A stretch of DNA of 43,356 bases from Caldimicrobium sp. Lineage in GTDB: Bacteria > Desulfobacterota > Thermodesulfobacteria > Thermodesulfobacteriales > Thermodesulfobacteriaceae. The position numbers and the translations under genes are program-made. Numbering within the stretch: position 1 is the stretch's first letter; each line of letters begins with the position of its first letter. Positions 33,565 through 43,146 of the stretch are shown piece after piece. The notes beneath the pieces were generated by a model, which had not been told where the DNA came from, made no database searches, and worked only from the letters and a program-made list of their open reading frames with translations. Where the stretch lies: the NCBI GenBank assembly GCA_025059715.1, contig JANXCE010000016.1, positions 1 through 43,356 on the forward strand, given 5' to 3'.

Positions 33565-34695
33565 TCAAGATTTTAAAAGAGCTTCGTAGTGCTTAAGCAG
33601 TTGGTTAAAGGTTTCTTCCCAGGAGAAGGCCTTATGAATAAAGGAGCTTATTTGATATCTTAGTGATGTATTTGTGGAAAGCAAAGATGCTGCCCTGTTA
33701 ATGGCTCTATGATAGTCTTCCAGTAAACTTTCCTTCTTTGAGCTTCCTTTGACTAAAAACTCCTTAAAGGGTTGGGTCTCTAAACCCATATCTTGAGCCA
33801 CAAGAACACAGCCACAGGCCTGACTCTCGACAAAGGCTAAGCCAAAGGTCTCACTATTGGATGCACTTATAAATATATCGCAACTGGCATAAAGGGTAGA
33901 AAGCTCTTCTCTATTATCTATGTAACCAAGATAAATAACATTACCTAACCTTTTTCCTATTTTCTCCACTTTGGCTCTCTCAGGCCCATCACCTACTACA
34001 AAAAGCTGATAGCTTTTAGCGTCCAATCTTTCCATAATTTTTAAAAGAAAAGAGACATTCTTCTCTGGAGATAGCCTACCCACATAAAGAAGTTTTACTA
34101 CCTTTCCATTCAAGTTATATCTTTCTGCAAAAGAGTCATCTCTCTTAGTGGGATTAAAGATATTGATATCTACTCCCAAATTTAGAGTTATGACCTTTTC
34201 CAAACCATGTTTTATAAGCTTGTCCCTTTGAGGGCGTGAGGGAGAAAAAATGAGGTCCATTCTTTTAAATTTTTTGACCAGAAAATTTTTCCACAGCCAG
34301 TCTCTAAAAAGGGGAGGAAGGTGAAATAGTGAAAAATAGAGCTCTACATCCGAATGATAAAAGCATACTTTATAAAATTTGCCTTCTTTAAATCTATCAA
34401 TTAAATGGTAAATACCCCCAAATTCAACGATGTGGGGGCATTCCATTTCTAAAATCTCTTTAATCTCTGCCAAATTTCTGAAATATCTATAACCTCCTAC
34501 CCCTGGAATGGGAACAGAGGATACCTCATAGACTTTACTATTGTATAGGTGAGAGAGTGTTTTTTTCCTACCTGGGACTATCAATATATGTTTAATTTCG
34601 GGGTAGGCGCTTAAAAATTTTGCCTTTTCTAAAAGGTATTGTCTGATACCCCCACTCTTCTTATGAAAGAAAGGGGTTATATCAATGATTTTCAT
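33565..34695 (-). CDS. Family 4 glycosyltransferase
   Basis: GT-B enzyme transferring a sugar from a nucleotide donor. Seen: N-terminal KKSGGIRQYL (G-G-I loop), LLYVGRLSPEKNVSFLL near residue 213, and the C-terminal donor block ASNSETFGLAFVESQACG near 284 (E-x7-E) typical of GT4. 376 residues. It is 12 bases downstream of the PHP-GT4 fusion gene and acts presumably in the same glycolipid or polysaccharide pathway. The sugar and acceptor are unknown. Confidence 0.88.
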   Translation of the reverse strand: MKIIDITPFFHKKSGGIRQYLLEKAKFLSAYPEIKHILIVPGRKKTLSHLYNSKVYEVSSVPIPGVGGYRYFRNLAEIKEILEMECPHIVEFGGIYHLIDRFKEGKFYKVCFYHSDVELYFSLFHLPPLFRDWLWKNFLVKKFKRMDLIFSPSRPQRDKLIKHGLEKVITLNLGVDINIFNPTKRDDSFAERYNLNGKVVKLLYVGRLSPEKNVSFLLKIMERLDAKSYQLFVVGDGPERAKVEKIGKRLGNVIYLGYIDNREELSTLYASCDIFISASNSETFGLAFVESQACGCVLVAQDMGLETQPFKEFLVKGSSKKESLLEDYHRAINRAASLLSTNTSLRYQISSFIHKAFSWEETFNQLLKHYEALLKS

Positions 34696-34707
34696 GGATC
34701 ACAATTA

Positions 34708-36927
34708 TTAGGAGAACATTATTGAATAAAGATAATTTTTGTAACTTGTAACAAGGTCAAACTTTTGAGCACTTTCTCTTGCGCTTTGAGCCATCATTTC
34801 TCTTAGGCCTTTATTTGAAAGCATAAATGAGACCTTAGAGAGAAAGTCTTCAGGGTTATTGGCAATTAAGCCATTTTTACCTTCCTCTATGTGCTCTTTA
34901 GTGGCCCCAAGATGGCTTACTATAACTGGTAAACCACTGGCCAGGGCTTCAAGCACAGCTAACCCATAGGTTTCAGTCTCCGAGGGAAAAAGAAAGAGAT
35001 CCGCGCTGGCGTATATTTTGGCAAGTTCCTCCCCACTCTTATAACCGAGAAAGTATACATTTGCGGAAGCCCTTTCTTCAAGCTCCTTTCTATAGGGCCC
35101 GTCTCCCACCAGAACAAAGGCAGCATCTGGCACATGCTTAGCGACAAAGAGAAAGGTATCTAAATTTTTTTCCTCCGAAATCCTTCCCACATACAGAACT
35201 ACAGGACAATCTTCTCTGATCCCTAAGTGCCACTTCCAATAGGTTTTATCCCTCCATTTTGGAGAAAAAAGGTCAGTATCAACTCCTCTCCTAAACACCA
35301 AGAGTTTTTCGGGATTTACGCCTCTGGCAATTAACAGATTCCTGTAATACTCCGAAGGAACAAAAAACCGGTCTGTGAGGTCAATAATCAACTTCATGGC
35401 TTTCCACACTAACTTCTCTACCTCTTCATCCATAGTGTAAATTTTGGCGTAGGTTGGTAAATCCGTATGATAAGTTGAGGTTATTTTTAACCCTAAGACA
35501 TAACCTGCAATTAATCCCATAATTCCAAGAGGTCCAGGAGTTGCAATGTGGATCTGGGTAAAGCCTTTTTTTTCCAATAACTGAAGGAGTTCAATCATGT
35601 TAGGAAAACCTAACTTCATCTCCTCGTAAAAAGGAGTGGGAATCTCAAACAAAGGTTCCAGCCTTATCATCCTCTGAGCTTCCATTTTTTCAGAGTGGCA
35701 AGTAACCAGATAAACAGGTAAGTCGTAGTTGTAAGAGAGTTCCCTTATGATTTCAGAACTCCTTGTGACCCCATTTACATAGGGATAGGTATCTACAAGG
35801 TAGGCTACCTTGGGAGTTCTTCCATTGATTATCCCCAAATCCATAGCTAATCTTTTTATTCTGTCTTCTTCCCTCTTTTGGGCATACTTTATTAAAGCGC
35901 AAAGGAAGTGAACGAAAAGTGATAGGAAGACTTCACCTAAGTGCCTGGGAGAGGAGGTCTTCCAGAGCTTAGTTATCGCCATCTTAGGTAAATTTTTAAC
36001 TACTTCCTGAAAGCTCTTTTCTTTGAGATCCTCCCCAAGGTAGCTCTCAAGTATGGTGTAAATCATAGCCTGATCGGAGCTCCTAAAAGTAGCATCAAGG
36101 AGTGCGGCAATCTCTGGAGGAATATAGTTTTTATTCTTGGCAAATTCATAGCTAACCCTTACCAGAGTTCGAAGGATTCTCTCCTCACCTAAATTCTCGG
36201 TGCCTACCTTGGTTTTGCCCTCTTTTATTCCATATAAAAGTTCTTCAATAGTTTTGGCTCCTTCTACCGCAGTCCAAGTTCTTCCCACATCAAGACCACC
36301 GTGGTCATCAGAGCCAGCGGTAAAGGATATTTTTTCCCTTTGGCGTAAAGGCTCAATGTTATATTTATTTGCCAGTTGAAAAATTCGCTCCCACCCTGAA
36401 TAGTGTCTTGCAATCGCCTCCTCTATGTATCTCACCCCGTCGCCTCTTGTTCCATTAATACCCTCCCAATTATCAAAGAGAAGCACCATTTTTTCAACTA
36501 AATTTTGAGTAATCTTGGTTCCCTCAACAGAGTAAAGGGGATGAGCAAGGGAATAGGCTAAGCCTTTATCTCTTAAAAAACGCACAAAATCATATACATT
36601 TTCCCTCAAATAAAGAAGCTCCATATGAAGCTTTTCCTCTAATCCAAATACCAAAACATGAATTTTTGCCTTTTCTTCGGGTATAAAAACAGTGTATTCA
36701 CAACTTAAAAATACCCCAGGTAAATCCCCTATTTCAAGAACTCCTTCAATAGTGTCATGATCAGTGATAGTTATAAAGGACATCCCACGGGCCCGAAGTT
36801 TCTTATAAATTTCCTTTGGATCAGTAAAACTCTCGGGGCAATTAAAGAGTTTGTTATACCAAGCGGTTTGTAAACTTGAGGCCTTAGAGTGTAGGTGAAG
36901 ATCTACTTTGGCTAAGAAGTTCTCCAT
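34708..36927 (-). CDS. PHP-domain / family 4 glycosyltransferase fusion
   Basis: 739 residues. N-terminal PHP metallo-hydrolase: VDLHLHSKAS (H-x-H metal ligands, residues 8-17), ITDHDTIEGV (near 55), SLAHPLYSVEG (near 125), AGSDDHGGLDVG (near 207). A helical linker (about 250-365) follows. The C-terminal GT4 domain starts at about 370 with YLVDTYPYVNGVTRSSEI, and has VVLYVGRISEEKNLDTFLFV and the donor-site block PSETETYGLAVLEALASG. The C-terminal half resembles mannosyl/glucosyl transferases of the MgtA/PimB group. The PHP half could be a phosphatase or phosphodiesterase trimming an intermediate; this is inferred. ATG with AAAGGAGG site; overlaps the upstream gene by 44 bases. Confidence 0.88.
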   Translation of the reverse strand: MENFLAKVDLHLHSKASSLQTAWYNKLFNCPESFTDPKEIYKKLRARGMSFITITDHDTIEGVLEIGDLPGVFLSCEYTVFIPEEKAKIHVLVFGLEEKLHMELLYLRENVYDFVRFLRDKGLAYSLAHPLYSVEGTKITQNLVEKMVLLFDNWEGINGTRGDGVRYIEEAIARHYSGWERIFQLANKYNIEPLRQREKISFTAGSDDHGGLDVGRTWTAVEGAKTIEELLYGIKEGKTKVGTENLGEERILRTLVRVSYEFAKNKNYIPPEIAALLDATFRSSDQAMIYTILESYLGEDLKEKSFQEVVKNLPKMAITKLWKTSSPRHLGEVFLSLFVHFLCALIKYAQKREEDRIKRLAMDLGIINGRTPKVAYLVDTYPYVNGVTRSSEIIRELSYNYDLPVYLVTCHSEKMEAQRMIRLEPLFEIPTPFYEEMKLGFPNMIELLQLLEKKGFTQIHIATPGPLGIMGLIAGYVLGLKITSTYHTDLPTYAKIYTMDEEVEKLVWKAMKLIIDLTDRFFVPSEYYRNLLIARGVNPEKLLVFRRGVDTDLFSPKWRDKTYWKWHLGIREDCPVVLYVGRISEEKNLDTFLFVAKHVPDAAFVLVGDGPYRKELEERASANVYFLGYKSGEELAKIYASADLFLFPSETETYGLAVLEALASGLPVIVSHLGATKEHIEEGKNGLIANNPEDFLSKVSFMLSNKGLREMMAQSARESAQKFDLVTSYKNYLYSIMFS

Positions 36928-37603
36928 AGGTTATAAACCTCCTTTCTTTTTTGGTAATCTCTAAGGTCTCTTTCCACAGCTCTATCTTTCTTTTATCTCT
37001 GAAATCAGCACAGTGCAGCGCTAAACGTAACACTGGAAAGGTCCTCCATAGGGAAAATAGAAACTTAGTAGTTTTTATGGATAAATAGGATAAGCCCCTT
37101 CTGTTGCTAAGCACTATCACAGGAGAGAAAAATCTCTGAGAAGGATTAAAAAATTTTATGTAGAACCTATAACCAATGCCTTTAAATCCCTGGTTGATAA
37201 GGGTTTCCTCTAAGTGAGCATTACCAATCCAAGCAGGTGGCACAAAAAAATGGCATTTTAAGCCAAGACCAGATACCTCCGCCTGAGCTTGACAAATTTT
37301 AAAGAGCGTTTCCTTGGAATTGGCCAAGGAAAATTCTCCTTCACCTGAAGTCCACACATACTGATGTAAAGGGGTCGATCCTTGGTGGGAATATCCATGT
37401 AGAATAAACTCCGCTTTATTCAAACTTTTTAGGACCTCAACAAAGGATCTATTTTCGTAAAGGGGACATCTCTCTTTGTAATTAGGCACTATTAAAAGGG
37501 AATAGGTCTCGATTTCATACTCTTTGCATAATCCAAGAGCCAAAAAAAATTCCTCCTCAAAATAGGGACTAACATCGTGAAGCTCAAGTATGGCCAGCGA
37601 CAT
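36884..37603 (-). CDS. DUF2334-like polysaccharide deacetylase fold
   Basis: 239 residues. N-terminal LELHDVSPYFEEEF (His-Asp of the carbohydrate esterase 4-like metal site), FILHGYSHQGS with the H-x-x-x-H pair near residue 90, and FFVPPAWIGN near residue 140 fit the DUF2334/NodB-like fold. Translationally coupled to the PHP-GT4 gene (44-base overlap). May de-N-acetylate a glycosyl-lipid intermediate; the substrate is unknown. Confidence 0.8.
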   Translation of the reverse strand: MSLAILELHDVSPYFEEEFFLALGLCKEYEIETYSLLIVPNYKERCPLYENRSFVEVLKSLNKAEFILHGYSHQGSTPLHQYVWTSGEGEFSLANSKETLFKICQAQAEVSGLGLKCHFFVPPAWIGNAHLEETLINQGFKGIGYRFYIKFFNPSQRFFSPVIVLSNRRGLSYLSIKTTKFLFSLWRTFPVLRLALHCADFRDKRKIELWKETLEITKKERRFITYGELLSQSRSSPTL

Positions 37604-38157
37604 TTGTAAGCTATTTTTAGTAAGTATCTGTTAAATGGTTATGAACGGTAAATTAAATTTCGTTTAAAGGTCTGTGTAAAATTACATAATCTTCGCCTCT
37701 TTTAGGAATGCAATAAGGGGGTAAAATCATAAATAAGTCAATTCCGGGAGCCCTCTTAATGAAAAGAGGGAAAGGCAAAAGGTAATTGTGGATTCTCTAT
37801 GTATTGTATTCTAAAAGACCTAGCTCTCTATGAGAAGATTTTTGGGGACTACTAACGAGGCTTATGTAAAGTTTAAAGACACGGTTTACGAGGTGGAAGA
37901 AACTTTTAAGGAACGAAAAATCAAGGAGAAGCTTAAGCCTTTTGTTATGCAAGGACAGAAAAGAAGTGGAGAGCACCTGAAGAGTAAGTGCAGGTCTGTA
38001 GCATAGAGTATTGTGAAGGGATATAAAGGTATATAATGGCTCGGATGGACGAGCAAAGGACTTTTGCATTTATTTATGGGCATGCTCAAATTTACCTATT
38101 GGAAATTTAAGTATAATATTTTGCTTTCTATTCCTCTTCGATATAAAAGAGGAGATT
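37604..38157. other. 554-bp intergenic region
   Basis: Holds the decayed repeat copy B (37746-38012). Near the right end a TATAAT at 38112-38117 could serve the methyltransferase gene, but no good -35 is present. No other gene can be supported. Confidence 0.5.
37746..38012 (+). repeat. Decayed repeat, copy B
   Basis: Plus-strand counterpart of copy A (25360-25629). One frame reads on for about 70 codons (TNEAYVKFKDTVYEVEETF, KERKIKEKLKPFV and GEHLKSKC blocks) from about 37829 to 38006 before a stop, which looks like a transposase fragment. No terminal repeats or intact gene. Confidence 0.7.
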
Positions 38158-39500
38158 ATGAAAATGACTAGGCACATTTCCCCCCAAAGCCAAGTAAAAC
38201 AGGCAACAATGTTTGGAACTTACGAGTTTCCATCTTATGGAGAAATCATGGAGGCCTATACTAAAGAATTTGCAAATTATATTCTTCCTAAAGGAGATAC
38301 CACTTTTGGATTTTGGATGCAAACATTGGCTGATTTAGAATTTTTAGATTTGGAATTACAGGGACTAACCGAAGAATATACAATTGATCCTATAAATAGA
38401 GTAGTTAAATTCAAGGGTAATGAGGAATTCGTGAGATTGAGAGTTGCACATCTCGAAAAGGTCAGAGGGAAAACAACTCTTTATGCTGGCTTAGTGGATA
38501 AATTTGACGACACTAATGCTTATGCCTTCCATAATCTTTATCCGTATAATGGAAAATTCTATCCAAGATTGGTAAGAACTTTAATCAATGCCTTTAAACT
38601 AAATCACAATTCTCTTATCTTTGATCCTTTCAATGGCTCCGGAACTACTACCCATGAGGCCTCTCTTATGGGAATTAAAAGCGTAGGGATTGATATTACT
38701 CCTATGGGAATTACTTTAGCTGAATTGAAAAATGATTTGCTTTTCATAGAAAAACAGAAACTTGATTTTACAACAAGTGAGTTACAGGATATCTTTGAGT
38801 TAATAAAAAGTAAAAAATGGCAACATCCAGACTCTCGAATACATAAATTAATGCTAGTTGTATACTTTGATACGGTTGATGCTTTTGTAAGAACTTCAAA
38901 ATATAATGCAAAGGGCGAGATAGGTCTTTTTATTGAAAAATTTAACTATATAAAGAATTGCTATGAAAAGACGATGGAAATTAAAGAAAAATACGGCCTT
39001 AAATTTGAATCAGCTCACATTATAGAAGGTGATATACTTGAACTAAAGAATATGAGTGAAATGAAAGAAAAGTTTGATGCCTGTATTACAAGTCCACCTT
39101 ACTATTTTTCCATAGATTATGTTGGAAAAGACAAGATTGCATATGATTACTTTGGAATAGACATAAAAAAGATTGAATCTAAGTATTTAGAATGAAAAAA
39201 ATAAACATCCAAAGGACAACTACAATGGATTACCTTCGAGGGTTGCCTTATATTATGAGGACTTAAGAGAATCTATAGAAAATATCTATTGGGCATTAAA
39301 ACCCGGTGGCAAGTTAGCAATTGTAATTGGAGATAGTACAGTTAATGGAAAAAATTTTCTACAACTCTGACAACTTAAAATTCTTTGAAGAAGTTGGATT
39401 TAAGTTCGAAAAATTAATATTCAATCCTTTGTTAGGTGTTTACAATAGGGCAATAAGAGGAGAAAGCATAATAATTTGTCATAAACCCAATAAACCATAG
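38158..39500 (+). pseudogene. DNA methyltransferase, frameshifted twice
   Basis: Amino-methyltransferase (N4-cytosine or N6-adenine) of a restriction-modification system. Seen: motif I FDPFNGSGTTTHEASLMG near residue 160 (SAM binding) and motif IV TSPPYYFSIDY near residue 317 (catalytic). The first frame ends at 39195. Continuing in another frame from about 39186 gives a clear family tail (LYYEDLRESIENIYWALKPGG, then IVIGDST), ending at a stop near 39370. A third frame carries the last 45 codons (FFEEVGFKFEKLIF to HKPNKP) to TAG 39498. Two frameshifts therefore make it probably inactive. GAGG site six bases before ATG 38158. Confidence 0.85.
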
Positions 39501-39513
39501 GGGAAAAACGAAA

Positions 39514-41115
39514 ATGGGAGTAAGAGTAATTGATTTTGTAAGGGAGATACATGATGGAATTATTGTTTTGCCAGATTTTCAAAGGAGTTTCGTTTGGGAA
39601 CCAGAAGATGTGAGAGAATTACTTGTTTCTGTTTTGGGTAACTACTTTATTGGTTCCATGTTATTGCTGGAACATCATAAGGATAATTCCCCTTTCGCTT
39701 TAAGGTTAGTTGAAGGTGTAGAAAAAATTAATAAAGATGTCAAAATGCAATCAACAGTAAAAATATTATTGGATGGTCAACAGCGAAGTTCAGCATTATT
39801 CTATGCTTTGTATGAACCAAAGATACCTTTAAAAAATAGAAAGGGTCCTTATCGATTTTATCTTGATCTGGATAAGGCACTTGAGAGGCAGTGGGATAGT
39901 GCAGTAATTGCAGTAAGCGAGAACGACAAAATAAAACAGAACGAAATAAAGAAGAACAAAAGCATTATTCCATTTAGTCTTCTTAAAGATATAGGAGAAT
40001 TAGCTAAGCAATTCAAAGATGATCCAAGATTTGATAAGATAGTCACACTGGCTAATAATTTTCAAAATTATGAAATTCATACGGTTTTCTTGCCTAGAGA
40101 TACAGATTTAGAAAAAATAGTTGAAACTTTTGAGAGAATAAATAGGACTGGAAAACCGTTGTCTATTTTCGATCTTTTAACTGCAAAATTATACAGAAAT
40201 GGTGTTAAATTAAGAGAATTGTTAGAAGACGCTAAAAAAAACTACGAGTTTTTAAAATTTATTTCGCCGGAATTTATTTTAAAGGTAATTGCTTTAATAA
40301 GAGGGAAAGAGCCAAGGCGCAAAAATATTTTTGAGTTAGACCCGCAAAATTTCAAAGAAGATTGGGAAAGAGCATGCAGAGCATTAGAAAAGGCATACAA
40401 CCGAGTTGTTGACATAAAAAATGGTTATGGTGTCTTAGATTTTAAAAAGTGGATGCCTTATACTACGATGTTAGTTCCACTTGCTGTTATGATTGATTTT
40501 ATTGAAACTAAAAGAATAAAGACATCGTTGAATTATGATAAAATAGACTGTTGGTATTGGACTGCTGTGTTTTCTAATAGATACGACCAAGCGGTAGATG
40601 CTACATCAGCAAATGACTTTAAAGCTGTTAAGGACTGGATTGAGAATAACAAAGAACCTGAGTTTATTCAGAAATTTAACTGTGAGGAAGTTAACTTAGA
40701 TGTTGATAAACAATCTTCTGCAATATATAGAGGAGTTATAAATCTGATTATACTACAAGGTGCCTATGATTTTAAAACTGGTCAGCCACCGCAATTTGAT
40801 AAAGAAAAAGTTCAAGATGACCATATATTTCCAAAGTCACGATTTTCTCAACATCCATTTGTTAATGTTGATAGTATTATTAACAAGACACTACTTACGA
40901 CAAATGTTGAAAAATCGAACAAAAAACCTTCTGAATATTTTGGTGAACTAATAAAGCTACATGGAGAGGAGAAATTAAAGTCTATACTGGAATCTCACAT
41001 CATACCCTTTGATGCTTTAGACGATTTATTGAGTGACAACATAGAAAGTTTCTTACAAAAGAGAAAAAGTGCCATAATAAAAAGTATAAGAAAGAGGCTA
41101 AGGCGTGCAAATTAG
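39514..41115 (+). CDS. DUF262/HNH (GmrSD-like) protein
   Basis: 533 residues, intact. N-terminal DUF262 (ParB/sulfiredoxin-like NTPase fold): LPDFQRSFVWEP near residue 20 and KILLDGQQRSSAL near 85 (the DGQQR nucleotide motif), RINRTGKPLSIFDL near 208. C-terminal DUF1524-type HNH nuclease: VQDDHIFPKSRF near 432 (D-H and metal site), followed by NKTLLTTNVEKSNKKPSEYF. This is the architecture of GmrSD type IV enzymes that cut modified DNA, here fused in one chain. It sits between the broken methyltransferase and broken nuclease, 13 bases after the former. Could be the nuclease of a modification-dependent system or a partner of the RM pair. Confidence 0.9.
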   Translation: MGVRVIDFVREIHDGIIVLPDFQRSFVWEPEDVRELLVSVLGNYFIGSMLLLEHHKDNSPFALRLVEGVEKINKDVKMQSTVKILLDGQQRSSALFYALYEPKIPLKNRKGPYRFYLDLDKALERQWDSAVIAVSENDKIKQNEIKKNKSIIPFSLLKDIGELAKQFKDDPRFDKIVTLANNFQNYEIHTVFLPRDTDLEKIVETFERINRTGKPLSIFDLLTAKLYRNGVKLRELLEDAKKNYEFLKFISPEFILKVIALIRGKEPRRKNIFELDPQNFKEDWERACRALEKAYNRVVDIKNGYGVLDFKKWMPYTTMLVPLAVMIDFIETKRIKTSLNYDKIDCWYWTAVFSNRYDQAVDATSANDFKAVKDWIENNKEPEFIQKFNCEEVNLDVDKQSSAIYRGVINLIILQGAYDFKTGQPPQFDKEKVQDDHIFPKSRFSQHPFVNVDSIINKTLLTTNVEKSNKKPSEYFGELIKLHGEEKLKSILESHIIPFDALDDLLSDNIESFLQKRKSAIIKSIRKRLRRAN

Positions 41116-41170
41116 AAGATTACTTATTTGTCCATAGCCACGAAACGAAATAAAAAAGGGTCTAAAAAGA

Positions 41171-42105
41171 ATGTATTTGAAAAGAGTACAAGAAATGTTT
41201 AAAAGAAGTCTTAATATGGAATCAATTTTTAATATTTTTGATGAGGTTTTTCATGGATTATCTCACATATCTCTTGTAAGTGAAAACTTGTATAGTTTTT
41301 ATGAATTATTATAGACAATAACATCTAATTACCAAGACAGTCAGGCAGCAAGAGGAAATCTTGTTGCTAAACTTTTAGAGGAATTAGGAGAATCAGAAAA
41401 AAAGGGAGTTTGAATTTGCTTTAATGAAACTTCCTCAATGGTTGGGGCAAACCATCGAATTAGAAGAGTCTGAGCTAACAAAACTAAAATTTGACATTGT
41501 TCATAAAAGCGGAGATAATCTTGCTTTTTGTGAATTGAAGATGAATGTTTATTCTAGGTGTACTGTAGGAAGGGTTGAATTTATGGAAAAGTTTAACAAA
41601 TTCACAAAGTTGATTATAGGAAATCAATCTTTTAGAAATTGTATTAAGAATTTTGGTATAAGCAATATTTTTCTAATAGGGGGAGTTCTGTTTAATATTT
41701 AAGGGGAGCCTGCAATAAGACAAAAAGATGAAGAATGGAGTATTTGCTATAATGGTTTAGTAAGAGGTAAAAACGATATAATCAAAACTCTTAAGGATAG
41801 AAATATTCAATATACACTTGATGAAAAAGAACTATCTGAGGGGGCATTTTTTATTGAATTTGAAGCTGATAGTATAAAGATAAACATAATTGCTGTATAT
41901 GGAAATGAAGTTATTAAAAGCCTTTTTGTAGGAGAGCAAAAATATAATATTGAGCACTTCAAAAAAACAGCTGGAGGAGATGTTATATGATGACCTATGG
42001 TTAGGATAGATAATTGCAATCAGTGAAAGAGCATTATTGGATCAAAATTTTAAGAGAAACAAAAAATTAAACAATTATGTAATCTCAATCTTAAAAAATA
42101 AGTGA
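41171..42105 (+). pseudogene. Broken PD-(D/E)XK restriction endonuclease
   Basis: Reconstructed across frames it is about 310 residues. Frame 1 begins MYLKRVQEMFKRSL at 41171 and has an in-frame TAG at 41312; after a shift around an A-tract near 41400 the frame at 41424 reads MKLPQWLGQTIELEE, then FDIVHKSGDNLAFCELKMN, a good D...E-L-K nuclease site; TAA at 41700; continues IRQKDEEWSICYNG to TGA 41988; a further shift and TAG 42007 precede ALLDQNFKRNKKLNNYVIS to TGA 42103. At least four lesions. Position beside a methyltransferase and the D-ELK motif support a type II-like endonuclease; specificity unknown. Confidence 0.7.
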
Positions 42106-42654
42106 AATTTTATTGAAAATCAAAGAATTTCAATCAAGTAGGAATAGTGAAACATTGGCAAAGGTTACGGATAGCATAATTGAAATGATAAAGGAATATG
42201 ATAAGAATTTACTACATATAAGACCTGTTCTTGCAGAGATAATAATGAGGTCATCTGGTGAAGATTATGATATAAAAGATTATGTCGCAGACATTATCCA
42301 ATTTTTATCCTGCAAGGAGGTCGTTAATTATCTTATAACCTGCGATTTTTAGGTGATAGATTTGACCTGTGCGACCGTGTTTACAGACGAGGCGTCCATC
42401 CATCTGCGAATATTTAGTAGCTTGTTTAATAATTATCATTTTCTTCCATAAGGGCAATCCATTCTTCTTAATACAATTTTTCATAAAGTATGGCAATAAT
42501 GGTGTATAAAAGATAAAAGACATACAATTATTGTAAAGGTTTGTTTTTATCCCAAATTTGTCGATACAACTTTAAGTATGAAAAAAGATAATTTATTTTC
42601 CTCTTTCTTAATACTTTAAGCTTTAAGAAGTATTATCCTTTCTATCCTTCTTTC

Positions 42655-42687
42655 TCTACAATTTATCTACAATTTATCTACAATTTA
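42655..42687. repeat. Three tandem 11-bp repeats
   Basis: TCTACAATTTA repeated three times without interruption; the flanks CTCTAC and GTAGAG are also complementary. Too short to call an origin or array. Confidence 0.85.
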
Positions 42688-42918
42688 AGTAGAGCTCATC
42701 CCCCTGAACTTCAATTGATTCTTACCTCTTTGCCTTCGCGAAAAATACCACCTCCCCCTTACCCTGCTTTATCTATGTATTCTAAATTAAGATCTTCCTT
42801 CTATGTCAACATCTTTCACACAACATCGTCTCACCGATTCGTGAGGTATCTTTAAACATAGCCTCTAAGCATGCCTCACTACTTTCCCTAACTCGCCTCC
42901 CTTTTTTGGACCAATTAA

Positions 42919-43089
42919 ATGTTAGGGTTGAAACCTAAAATAAACATAAATTAAATCCTCTCTGAAGTTAAGTTCAAGCCTTTAGTAAGTCCTATTAAAA
43001 AGTGGGGAATAGAGGAGGAAGTAATTCCTCCTGGGGAGACCTACAACAATGGGCACATAGAGAGTTTTCATAAAAACAAACCCTAACAT
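42919..43089 (+). mobile_element. Internally deleted IS481/IS3-like element with inverted ends
   Basis: An exact 11-base inverted repeat, ATGTTAGGGTT at 42919-42929 and AACCCTAACAT at 43079-43089, bounds 171 bases; ends TGTTAG/CTAACA suit IS ends. Inside, plus-strand 42961-43086 reads 41 codons with KKWGIEEEVIPPG and ETYNNGHIESFHKNKP and a stop, the region after the catalytic motif of IS3/IS481-type integrases. The rest of the transposase is missing, so it is a nonautonomous remnant. No clean target duplication seen. Confidence 0.6.
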
Positions 43090-43146
43090 TTTAATGGCCT
43101 AAAATTTGGGGGCATCCTTTGCCCTTTTTTTCGTAATAAATGTGTT

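Noticed and set aside
39186-39500. Selenocysteine read-through to explain the methyltransferase breaks
   Set aside because: The breaks are frame changes, not a single in-frame TGA, and the family has no conserved Cys at those places.
41988-41990. TGA in the broken nuclease as a Sec codon
   Set aside because: The frame changes around it and further TAA/TAG stops occur in the same gene; it is simple decay.
42305-42523. 72-residue minus-strand open frame
   Set aside because: No family resemblance, no ribosome site, and it lies in degenerate DNA; not supportable as a gene.
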